From Monodelphis domestica (taxonomy: Eukaryota; Chordata; Mammalia; Didelphimorphia; Didelphidae): a DNA stretch of 64,000 nt. A program made the translations under genes and the position numbers. The stretch lies in contig NC_077232.1 in NCBI RefSeq assembly GCF_027887165.1, positions 138,256 to 202,255 of the forward strand, given 5' to 3'. A model generated the notes under the pieces. It was not told where the DNA came from, made no database searches, and worked only from the letters and a program-made list of their open reading frames with translations. Positions 1 through 40,722 of this stretch are shown here, in pieces (positions within the stretch are counted from its first letter, which is position 1; each line of letters starts with the position of its first letter).

Positions 1-24
1 CCTTGATACTTTCTTCTCTCCAGG

Positions 25-238
25 TTTTTGGGACACCCCCTCCCACCCTCTCCTCCTCTGACATCTTCTCAGGCTGACTGCTCCTTCTCTCATCCTCTTC
101 CAGATCAGGCCTTCTAACCGTGGATGTCCCTTGGTCCGTCCCTCTGCTCTTCGCTCCACTTGATCTCATCAGTTCCCGGGGATTGAACACCCGTTCTTAT
201 GCTGGAATCTAAGATGAACTCGGGGTGTCCCAAAAGTC
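25..238. repeat. two mariner-like terminal repeats facing outward
   Basis: tttttgggacacccc (25-39) and its near reverse complement ggggtgtcccaaaagtc (222-238) resemble a mariner-type terminal repeat. Their order is end-then-start, so they are the end of one small element and the start of another, not one complete element. The sequence between has no coding signal. Confidence 0.35.
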
Positions 239-957
239 TTTGTGTACTTCTAAGCCTTCTCTTAAAGCTCTCCAAATCCTTCTGAGGCACTCCCTGACCT
301 CCAGTCTCTAGGAGTTCACATTCAGGAATGCTGGCATTCAGTTCTGGTGAGGATAATTGACCAGGTCAGGTCAGCCCAAGACTAGGCATCCCACAGGGGA
401 AGCCAAATGGGACAGCGTGGTCACATGCTTGACCGTTTCTTTGCTGTCGGGTCGGCAGCACATGGGGCTCACAGCGACATCAGTCTGCTCCTGTACCCAG
501 GTTGGCTGGATTCAGCGAATATGCACGGGACCCTTGCGTGGGGGGCAGCATGAAGAAGGGCCCCAACAGGGGTGCTCCTGCTGCTCCACCTACCCCTTTG
601 GGAGAACGGGGATGGGCGGCAACCTGACCACTTGGTTCCTTCTTCCCTCCCTGACCTTGGCCAAAGGGACTGGTTTGTTTTGCTAGAAGCTGGATCGTTC
701 CATCAGCCTCTACTCCCTCCTCCCCACCCCCACCCCAGGTCAGCTTCACAAGCAAGAGATCTCCAGGAAATCTCATCCAGACGCGTGTCACCTTGTCGCC
801 GTGGAGGGCGGAGGCATCAGCTCCCACGGACTCAACAGCCACCCCGCGCCGGACTGGCCGCTCTTTGGACGCCACGGGAGTACCCCCCCCCCCCCACCGT
901 TTCAGCTGGTTGGTGACCCAGCACAGGGCCTGGTACTTCGCAGGTGCTTCATGAATG

Positions 958-963
958 TTTATT
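958..963 (-). terminator. possible SIRT3 polyadenylation signal
   Basis: AATAAA on the minus strand, about 1 kb beyond the end of SIRT3 coding sequence and followed by a dispersed-repeat motif (ATTCATGAAGCACCTGC). It is the first AATAAA on that strand after the last coding exon that I noticed. Plausible but unproven 3' end. Confidence 0.35.
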
Positions 964-1953
964 GACTCGGGAAGGACCAGGCTCCCACGAGAGATGTGAA
1001 GGAAGAGGGAGGAGCAGCCAGAGCCCGTTGATTGAGTAGGGGGGCGGCTGGGCAAAAAGGAACCCTTCCCACCTGCCCTGGCTCCTGGTCCATCGCTGAT
1101 GCTTCTCAGAGGACATCCTGTGAGGGAAACCAAGGGTTCAGAAGGGAACAAGGTCCGAAGCTCAGCCCTTGCTCCTCTCCCCACCCAGGGGCCTGTGAGC
1201 CCCCCCAGGGCCTCTTCCCCAGCTGGGGCCTACTCAGATCTCTTCACGTGGAGCCCGCCTTCTGGCCTCGGCTGGCTCTGGGAACCTCGTAGCGGGTTGG
1301 TTAGAGGAAGAGCAGACATGTGTGGAGTCTGGAGAGTGTGACAGGGAACCCCGTGGGGTCTGCTTAGAGGCAGATGGGGGGGAGAAACAGGGGGGCCGAG
1401 AGGAAAGGGACAAAGATAGAGAATGAGTCAGAGACAGGAGGGAGAGACGGACGGACAAAGGGAGGACGGCAGGAAAGAGGGGGAGGAAAGAAATGGAAAC
1501 GAGTGAGTGAGAGATAGAGACAAAGAGGAGAGAAACAGAGCTGGGGTGGGGGGAGAAAGAGGGAGAGCCAGGGCAGGGAAGGAGGAAGGGAGAGACAAAG
1601 ACAGAATGGGAAGAGAGGAGAAAAAGGCGGGCAGCCGGAGAGCCAGGGAGTGGGGAGGGGGAGCCCAAGCAGAGGGGACTTTACCATCTACCCCCTTCTT
1701 CGCCTCACTTAGGGTCCCTGGCCCCCATTCTCAACTCAGCACAGGTCACTCCCCTGCTCAGAAAACTTCCTGGGCCCCGACTGCCCCGGGATAAAATGCA
1801 GACTTTCCCCTCCCAGCCTCTCTGCGGACCCCATTTCCAGGCTCCCTGGGGACACCCACAGCCAGCCGCAGTGGGCCTACTTCTTGTAGGATTCAGGCCC
1901 AGACACAGGGGCAAATGTGGGCAGCTCAAGGGCCCGGGGGGGCCGCCCCAGCC

Positions 1954-1986
1954 TCAGGCACGGCCTGTCCGACTCACTTTTGCCAG
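1954..1986 (-). CDS. SIRT3: candidate SIRT3 terminal exon
   Basis: After the exon ending ...VQRETSK (2160) there is a donor (AAG/GTAGGG), and human SIRT3 then has a tiny last exon coding six residues beginning with Leu. An AG at 1988-1987 followed by CTG opens a 10-codon stretch (LAKVSRTGRA) and a TGA at 1956-1954, which would make a 398-residue protein. The pyrimidine tract before this AG is poor. A competing acceptor near 1875 would give only Lys-stop, and reading through the donor would stop at 2028. The choice cannot be made from sequence alone. Confidence 0.3.
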   Translation of the reverse strand: MAKVSRTGRA

Positions 1987-2159
1987 CTCCTTCTTCCCGG
2001 GGTTGTTGCGAGGGCCCCATGAAGCAGTCAGGCCCTTGGCCTGCTGCCTGGCACGGCTGCTGCGCCCTTCTTTTCCCTTCTACAGCTTGTGGGCCTGCTG
2101 CCCCAGCCAGCCCCAGGAGAGCAAGCGAGAGGCCCGCGGTGCTGCCAGGCCTGCCCTAC

Positions 2160-24431
<22,272 letters not shown>

Positions 24432-24666
24432 GACCCTGAGTGCCCGCTGGGAACCCCGGCTTGCCTCACGCGGGGCCGGAGCCGGAAGTAGCGAGTGCGC
24501 GCCCTCCGGAAGTACGTGCGCGCTGCGCCGGAAGTGAGTGTGCGCTTCCGCCGGCTCGTCTGTCCCATCTGTTCGTAACCCCCAGGCCCCTCCGCGTTCC
24601 CCCCGCACCCCGTACGCCCCCCGCGCCCTCAGCGTCCCGCCCGGAGCCAGAGCCGGAGCCACCGCC
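24432..24666. promoter_or_regulatory. bidirectional SIRT3/PSMD13 promoter with ETS-box cluster
   Basis: These 235 bp separate two divergent start codons and are very GC- and CpG-rich with no TATA box. Three perfect CCGGAAGT boxes (ETS/GABPA type) lie at 24482-24489, 24506-24513 and 24528-24535, spaced 24 and 22 bp apart in the same orientation, with an opposite CTTCCG at 24545-24550. A shared SIRT3-PSMD13 promoter is established in human. The sequence shows the same head-to-head arrangement here. GABPA use is inferred from the boxes. Confidence 0.85.
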
Positions 24667-30165
<5,499 letters not shown>

Positions 30166-30219
30166 GCCGCCCCCCCCCTGTGCCCCCCCCTGTGCCCCCC
30201 GCGGCGAGAACCCTGCTCC

Positions 30220-30225
30220 AATAAA
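30220..30225 (+). terminator. PSMD13: PSMD13 polyadenylation signal
   Basis: AATAAA 55 bp after the PSMD13 stop codon, followed by a GC-rich stretch. The opposing COX8B signal lies only 57 bp further on. Confidence 0.85.
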
Positions 30226-30282
30226 GGCCCGCCCCGGGCGGGGGTCACAGAGGCGCCGAGGCGGCTGTGGGTGCGAGAGAGC

Positions 30283-30288
30283 TTTATT
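30283..30288 (-). terminator. COX8B: COX8B polyadenylation signal
   Basis: AATAAA on the minus strand 34 bp beyond the COX8B stop codon, in the sequence CTCAATAAAGCTCTC. Confidence 0.85.
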
Positions 30289-30321
30289 GAGCGGCTCCGG
30301 GCAGCGTCTGCGGGCCGCCCG

Positions 30322-30845
30322 CTAGGCGGAGCCCTGCTTGTAGCTGTCGAAGTGCGCCAGGATCCATCCGGGGGGGCCCAGGAAGGTGACGAAGGTGACC
30401 AGCAAGGCAGCAGCCTGCTCCTGGGGGAGGGGCGGAGGGGCACCATTAAGCGCCGGCTGGGCGCCACGTGCCCTTGTCTGGGAAGGGACGAGCCCAGCCG
30501 GCAGCACAGCTGCCCCTCCCTTCTCTGCCAGCCCTCCCCTCCCCCCCCCAGTCACCTTCAGACCCTGCGGCCTGGCACGGGGGAAGGGCAGGCCGGGGTG
30601 GGGCCTCTCTGGGTGCCGGCTCTCCCCACGTCCTCCCGGCCCCCCAGGGCAGAGAAAGGGCCAGCCCAGCCGCCCGGGCCCTAGCGCCTTTGGGGGTCCC
30701 TGGCACACCCTCCCCCTGCCCCACGGTCACTCACTCCGGAGCTGGTGGGATCCCTGGCCGGCCGGGCCGAGATGTGGGCCCGGGGAAGCGTGAGGCTTCT
30801 CAGGGGGGCCCGGAGCAGCCTGGCGGCCCCGGTCAGCGCGGACAT
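30322..30845 (-). CDS. COX8B: COX8B, cytochrome c oxidase subunit 8B (heart/muscle isoform), intact
   Basis: Small nuclear-encoded subunit of complex IV in the inner mitochondrial membrane. Two exons on the minus strand: 30845-30735 (37 codons) and 30420-30322 (32 codons plus stop), phase 0, for a 69-residue precursor. The first exon is an Arg/Ala/Leu presequence ending in the mature start RAHISARPARDPTSSG, like the 8B isoform. The second carries the single membrane helix and the family signature PPGWILAHFDSYK. Mature start and tail fit COX8B better than COX8A, and the position next to PSMD13 is where rodents keep Cox8b. The human copy is a pseudogene; here both exons, splice sites and the stop are intact. 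It lies tail-to-tail with PSMD13. Confidence 0.93.
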
Positions 30846-33568
30846 GGTGTGCGGTGGGCCTCGGGGCTCGTCCGTCTGTCCACTAGGAAGGGCCCTTCAG
30901 CGTCTGACCTTCCCGGGCTGTGCCCGTTGCAGCTGTCCCTGTCACGGGACGGGAGGCCGCTGCCAGATGCCAGGCAGGGGAGGGCGGGCCAGGGGACGGC
31001 CTTCCCATCCCCCCAGCAGGGCCCAGGGCCCCACGCTCCCTAACCTGCAGGCCTTGGCGCCTGGCCTGGAGGCAAAGAGACCCCAGGCCCGGGGCATGCT
31101 GGGAGAGCGGGCCTGGGGGCCGCCCCCATCGCGTCGGCCATCCCGAGGCGAGGCCCCGCCCCCTGCGCCTTTGCCCGGGCTCCTGTCCTCGTGTAAAAGG
31201 AGGGCTTCGGGGTCTGGACTCCCAGCAGCCCGCGCTCCCCCCAAAGCCCCAGGAGGCCATTCTGGCCCTCTGCAGCGGGCATCACTGCGTTGTGCCAGGG
31301 CGAGGGGCTGCCCAGAGCCAATGCCAGGGCGGGCGCCACGTCCCTGCCTTCCGGGAGAAGCCAGCGAGCAGTGGGGACGGGGCGGAACGGAGGGGGGAGG
31401 GGGCGCCACTTGAAATGGGGCTCGGGCTCTCCCCACCCCCCGCCGTTGGCCAGAGCGGGCAGGGCCCGGGCCAAGCCCAAGATCCGCTACGAAGGGGGCA
31501 GCCAGGGGTGCCAGCGGCGGGCTTTGGGATGGGCCGGCCTAATCCCTTCCTCCTGTAATGCCCCTAATTACCGGCTTGGGTCTGGGGAGGGGGAGGAGGC
31601 CTGGCACCGCCGTGGCCAGGGAGGGAGGAGGCGGCGGCCAGAGCGTGAGGGACAATCGGAGGGGGGAGGGAGGAGGGGGGATCGGGCGGCGGCGGGTCCG
31701 GCGTGGGTGTCACAGGCCCGGTGGGAGGGCAGGACGCGCCCCTGGCAGCGGAGAGAGCCTGGGGCTCCTGATCCGTTTTCTCCAATAGCAGTGGCCCGGA
31801 CAAGCCTCAGTTTCCCCCTGGGCTCCCTCTCCGTGACTCTTCCAGACCTCTGGGCCCGCTGGCACAGACGCGGGACCCCCGCCCCTCTCCTCTAGCCCGA
31901 TGGGGGAGGCCTGGGTCTGCTGTCCGTGGTGCTGGAGAGGAGCCTGGAGCAGGGTTCGAATTCGGATCTTCTTGGTTCTCAGGACCCTCCCCTCCACCCA
32001 CCTTTTCCTCTCCCTGTCTGCCTCCCCTGGCTCTCCTCCATCCTCTCCGATCACTTCCTCTTTCTTCTTTGCTGGAGCCTCCTGCGGAGCAGATGAGGAA
32101 ACTGAGGAAGCGGGGGAGTGACTTGTCCAGGGTCACTCGGCAGAAGGGAGGCTCACCGCTGCCGGTGTCCCCATTTTACAGCCGGTCAGAAGGAAGTCGA
32201 GGGAAGGAGGGTGCAGGCCCTCCAGCCCCCGCCTCCCCGGGACCCCTCCCTCGCCCACCCTGGGGGGTGCCTGGGGCCCGTCCGGAGGGGCGGGGAAAGC
32301 CGGGGGAAGCGGGTGGCCTGGGCCCAGCTTTTCGGGAAGAAGGGATGCGCCCCCGTCTGGCCAGCAGGGGCCTCTGCGGGGAGGAGGAAGGGGGGGGGGG
32401 GGTAGCCGCGGCCGCCCCAGGCCTAGGCCCAGCCGCTTTTGGCGCAGATCCCCAGAGGAGGTCTGTCCATCTCCCGACTCCACGTGGGCGCCTGAGGAGG
32501 GGGCGGGGCCTGCTGGCTCCCCTCTTCCGAGTGCAGAGCGCCGCCCTACTGGCCGCCCCGGGGAGAGCAGCCCCAGAGCCCTCCCCTGCTGCTTCACCCC
32601 GAGCAGGAAGAGGGAAGGAGGGCAAGGACGGGACACTTAGAGGACACCGACTGTGTGCCGGGACGGCGTCTGCCAACTGAGGCGACTGGATCCGGCCCAC
32701 CGTCTGCAGCGGGACTGGAACTCGGGGCTTCTGGCCACCAGGCTCCGGGCTGCCGCCGGGTCACTTAGCTAGAGAGCGCGGTGGACCGGCCAGCTTTGAG
32801 AGCAGGGCCGGCTGGGCCCCAGGCTTCTCTTCGCCGCCTGTCCAGATCTAGTGACCCCGCATTTTAAGGAAGGGAAACCCCAAAGCGAACCGGGGGTGGC
32901 TGCAGCCTCCCTTCGTCCTCTTCACCAAAGGCACAGACAGGGCATACCGGGCTCCCGACTTCATTTCCCACCTCTGGGCCTTTGCATAGGCCCGGCCCTC
33001 CTCCTGGCTCAGCCTTCCTACTCCACTTATGGGATTAGAAACCCCGCCCCGGACAGGCTGGCGCGGCCGGGGCGGGGCGGGGCGGGGGGCGGAGTCGCAG
33101 CGCCCGGGCTCCCCAGACTCCCCGCCCTGGCTATTTCGCGATCTGAAGCTCCTGAGCCCCTAAAGAGCCGCTCGTAGAATCAACCCGGAGGAGCCAAGGA
33201 CGCTAACCGCGCGGAGCTGGAGAGCAGCCAGGGGACCCCGGGAACTGGGCTGGCCCGGCTGGGCAGGGAGGAGGATCCCGGCACTCGGGGCCAGTTTCCT
33301 GCCCCGTGACGTGGAGGACGTGGGGGAGGGGCCCCGGCCTCGGCCTCTGCCTCTGCCCGCCCAGCAAGGCTTCCCGCTAGCGCGCCAGGTAACTCCCCGG
33401 GTTAGGGGCGCTCCGAGGGTCCGGAGGCTGCCCTCCCCCCGGGCCTAGACGGGCCTGCGAGCGCCAGCCGCCCAGAAGGGGCGGGGGCCCTTCCTAAGAC
33501 CGGGCAGCTGGGCGCCCTAGCGGGACCTCGGGGCCCTCCCGCCCGCAGCAGCCCGCAGCAGCTCGCAG
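30846..33568. other. gene-free interval between COX8B and PGGHG
   Basis: About 2.7 kb of GC-rich DNA. I see no NACHT, pyrin or leucine-rich-repeat coding sequence, although NLRP6 occupies this place in human. It holds a CORE-SINE/MIR-like remnant around 32090-32190 (gatgaggaaactgaggaagc followed by a gtgacttgtccagggtcac stretch) and short G/C runs. Several long open frames on both strands here reflect base composition only. Confidence 0.7.
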
Positions 33569-36983
<3,415 letters not shown>

Positions 36984-37088
36984 AACCTGGGGGCCCCCAC
37001 CGACTTAGGGAGCGCCGCCTCCAGTCCTGACGGCGGCATTCAAGGCCTGCCTGCCCTCACCTGGCCCCGCCCATGCCTTCCCAGACTC

Positions 37089-37094
37089 AATAAA
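37089..37094 (+). terminator. PGGHG: PGGHG polyadenylation signal
   Basis: AATAAA 106 bp after the PGGHG stop codon, facing the IFITM5 signal 108 bp away. Confidence 0.85.
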
Positions 37095-37202
37095 CGTTGG
37101 CGGCCCCAGTGAGCCTCCCTGGACCCCTCTTCCGCCCCCCCCCCCCCAGGAGTAAGCTCGGGCAGTTGGAAACAGGCTCGAGTCCCTTCCGTGGGTCAGT
37201 CC

Positions 37203-37208
37203 TTTATT
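37203..37208 (-). terminator. IFITM5: IFITM5 polyadenylation signal, within a repeat motif
   Basis: AATAAA on the minus strand, about 525 bp past the stop codon. On the plus strand it reads tttattgagcacctactgtg, the 3'-end motif of a very common mammalian interspersed repeat, so the signal may be repeat-derived. Confidence 0.6.
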
Positions 37209-37731
37209 GAGCACCTACTGTGTGCGGGAGGGGCACAATTCGGGCCTTCCAGAATCCCAGCGTGGAAGAGGGCGGCTGCCGGCCGGGACACGCCCAGAAG
37301 AGGGGTTGGACAGAGCCGAGTGGGGGGCGGGGGGTGCTGAGCCCGGCTGGGCGGGCTGTAGGGAAGGTGCCACCCTGTAATTAGGGGCGGCCCGGCCCAC
37401 CACAGCCTGGGCAGGGACGCTACGTGGGCCCCTCTCCCAGTGGTCAGCGGCACGGAGCAGGAAGGAGCGCAGCGGGAGCCCCCAGTGTCTACACCACCCC
37501 CGGGCGGCGTGCCCGCGTGTTAGACCCTCGGACCCCGAGCCGAGACGCCGGCTGGGGGCGGGAGGCGGGAAGCCTGGAAGGTTAGGTTAGGGTGCAGGGA
37601 GGGGAGCCACTTGCCAGGAGAAGCCTCAGGCAGAGGGGCGGCTCTCCTTCAGCCCGAGACTGCGGGGGGAGGAAGGGGGACGCCTGGGTCTTTCGGGAGA
37701 GATTGGGGGCGGGGCGGGGTCCCCCGACGGC

Positions 37732-38402
<671 letters not shown>

Positions 38403-38441
38403 TCAGGCGACGCAGCTCCGGGGAGGGGGGCTGCCCGGCCC

Positions 38442-38449
38442 TTTATAAG
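38442..38449 (-). promoter_or_regulatory. IFITM5: IFITM5 TATA box
   Basis: The minus strand reads CCTTATAAAGGG about 70 bp upstream of the IFITM5 start codon, inside a GC-rich stretch. Spacing would place transcription initiation near 38412 and a 5' UTR of about 40 bases. Confidence 0.65.
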
Positions 38450-38984
38450 GCCCGGCCGAGCCCCGCGGGCCTCTGGGTAGAATGGCAAATGACAGGCTGG
38501 CGCTGGAGCGCGGGGGGCCGCCCGGAGCCACAAACCACACCATCCTCGGAAAGAGGCCGCGGGGCGGGACCACCTCTGCCCAGACGGTCGAGAGACCTCC
38601 CGGGCGTCCCCAGCACGGCTTCCTGACTAACGGCTTTGCGCCCCTCTCGGCCTCTCCCCAAGAGCGTCCCCTTCCCACACACACACGTCTTTGATGGGGG
38701 GGGGACTTCCCTGGAGGAAACTCTCCTCCCGGTTCCCCTTGGGAGCCCCTCCCAAAGCCCTACCTCCCCCTCTCCAGCTTTCCCCCAGGAGAAGGGGGGG
38801 GAGACTTCCCAGCCCCCACGAAGGGGCGCCTCTCCTGCAGCTCCAGCCTGCTCTTCCCAGGAGGCCCCTGGGGGTCTTGGCCAATGAGCTCCCCCCTCAC
38901 AAGCATATTCCCCCGACGAGCCCCAGGGGGGCAGAGGAAAGTGGCTGCTCCCTGGACCGCTGAGGGGGCTCCCAAGTCTTCTGC

Positions 38985-39118
38985 CTTAGAATGGCTGCTG
39001 AATCCGGGGGAGCCGCAGTAAGGGGTTAAGTGACTTGCCCAGGGTCACACAGCTAGGAATCTCTGAGGCCAGATCGGAAGCCAGGCTCTCTAGCCACTGA
39101 GCCAGCCCCGGCACCCCC
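38985..39118 (-). mobile_element. tRNA-related SINE, antisense
   Basis: Reverse copy with ttaagtgacttgcccagggt, cacacagctaggaatctctg and an end near agccactgagccagcc. It sits between IFITM5 and the CpG-rich block. Confidence 0.75.
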
Positions 39119-39129
39119 CGAAGCCCAGC

Positions 39130-40600
39130 AGGAGATCAAGGCCCGGAGCCCTTGGCCCTAGCAGCGCGCACCGTCGAACTGGCTGGTTCGCCTTTTCCTG
39201 CCCTGTCCGAGAGCCGAGGGAAGCTGAGGAGGGCGCAGCGCTGTGGCGGAGGGTTTGAGGTTGGCTTTGATGTGCGGCGGCTCCTCGCTGCCTCCCTCGG
39301 GCCGACAGAGCTGCCGCTGTGGCCCCCGATTTCCAGACTCCTTTCCCTTCTGGGTAGCTGACGGGCGGGGTGGAGGTGCGCCCTCCCGCGGAGCCACGCG
39401 CATTCCCAGAGCAAGGGGGAAGCCAGGTGCAATCTCAGCAGCGGCCACCAGGGTGCGCTCGGAGCCCAGCGGGATCTGGCCCCGACCCTCTTCACTCCTC
39501 CTCCCCACCTCCCGCTTGCCGGCAGCCCCTCCTCACACGGCCCGCCCACTGTCTCCATCCGTCCCGATACCGTGTGTTCCCGCCCCGGGTTCCGAGCGGG
39601 CGGAGATAAACTGAGTCCCACTGGCACGCCTGGCCTCAAGTGCTCGGACAGGCTTGGCGGTCGGGAATTGTGGATGCGAGCGGAACGGAGGACTGCGGCC
39701 GCCCACGAGCCAGAGCCAGCCCTCCCCGAGGCCCCTTCCCGGGCCAGGGAGTCCACTTTCTCCTGTGCAGCCGGGCCGAGGCAGCCCCACCCCGAGCTCC
39801 CGGTGGCAATTCTCTCGACGGTCCCCCGCCATCCCTGCGGCCTTCAAACGGGCGCCCCCGTGCAGTCTGCGGGCTGCGCGAACTCTCCGGCTTCTCCTCG
39901 CCTGGGGGCGGCCGGGCTTCCCCGGGGCGCTCTTTTCTCTCCACACTCCCGCCCCGCTTGTTGGACCTCCCAGCCCTCCCTCTTTCTGTCCAAAGCTCTC
40001 TCGGCCTTCCCCGTGCTGTTTCGAGGCCGAGGTCTTGGGTTCAAATCTCCCGGGGAACCTTGCAGACTGCGGCCTGGGCGCCGGCTTTGTGCCCGTCGGC
40101 TTCGTTCGCTATTCAGACACACACACCCACCCACCCCCGTTCTCTTCCCAGAAGGGCAGACTGACAGAGGTGGCGCATGCGCCTTATCCTCTGGCCGCCA
40201 ACCCCGAGCCCACCTTCCGCAGCCCCACTAGCCACTTCCGCAAATCCCGCCCTTTTCTTGCTTCGGGAGCGAACCGAGGAGTAACGGCTTTTCCACGCGC
40301 CTCTCCGGGCCCGCGGCTGCCGCTGCCGCTTTCGCCCCGCCTCCTGGGCGGAGGCTCGCTCCGGCTCTGCGCTCTGAACAGGGTTCCTCGGAGAGCCACC
40401 AGACCGACCCCCGGCCGGCCCCTCCCCTCTCTGGATCCCTAAAACGGGAGACGCCGGGCGGGACCAGGGCCGCGGCGTCGGGCCTGCGCGACCCCGGGGC
40501 GCTCTTCCACCCCGCCCCCATTCGCCCTCCGGCAGCGGAGGGAAAGGAACTGTCCAGGGCAGCTCGGTGCTGGAATCCCGCCAGGCGCCTCAGGGCCCTC
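39130..40600. promoter_or_regulatory. orphan CpG-rich block with NRF1-type site
   Basis: About 1.5 kb of high GC with many CpG dinucleotides between IFITM5 and IFITM, not attached to a recognisable coding start. It contains a perfect palindromic NRF1-type site GCGCATGCGC at 40173-40182 and an ETS-like ACTTCCGC near 40233. A SINE scrap (gaggtcttgggttcaaatctc) sits near 40027. Open frames up to 262 codons overlap here in several frames and look compositional. It could be the promoter of an unannotated transcript or a distal element. Confidence 0.5.
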
Positions 40601-40614
40601 TCCTTGGAGCTGCA

Positions 40615-40722
40615 GCGAGGCTGCCCAGTGGCTAGAGCGGGGCCTGGAGGCAAGAGGTCCTGGGGCGGGCCTAGCTGAGTGACCCTGGCCAAGTCACTTA
40701 ACCCCATTGCCTGAGCCCGGTC
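40615..40722 (+). mobile_element. tRNA-related SINE, 3' truncated
   Basis: gaggctgcccagtggctaga through agtgaccctggccaagtcac and ttaaccccattgcctgagc. The tail is absent. It borders the CpG-rich block. Confidence 0.75.

Noticed and set aside
31950-31970. B-box-like ggttcgaattc
   Set aside because: Isolated motif typical of decayed tRNA-derived SINEs; no tRNA fold around it.
39654-40442. 262-codon plus-strand open frame in the CpG-rich block
   Set aside because: Frames are open on both strands and in several phases here, with low-complexity Pro/Arg/Ser composition and no recognisable domain.
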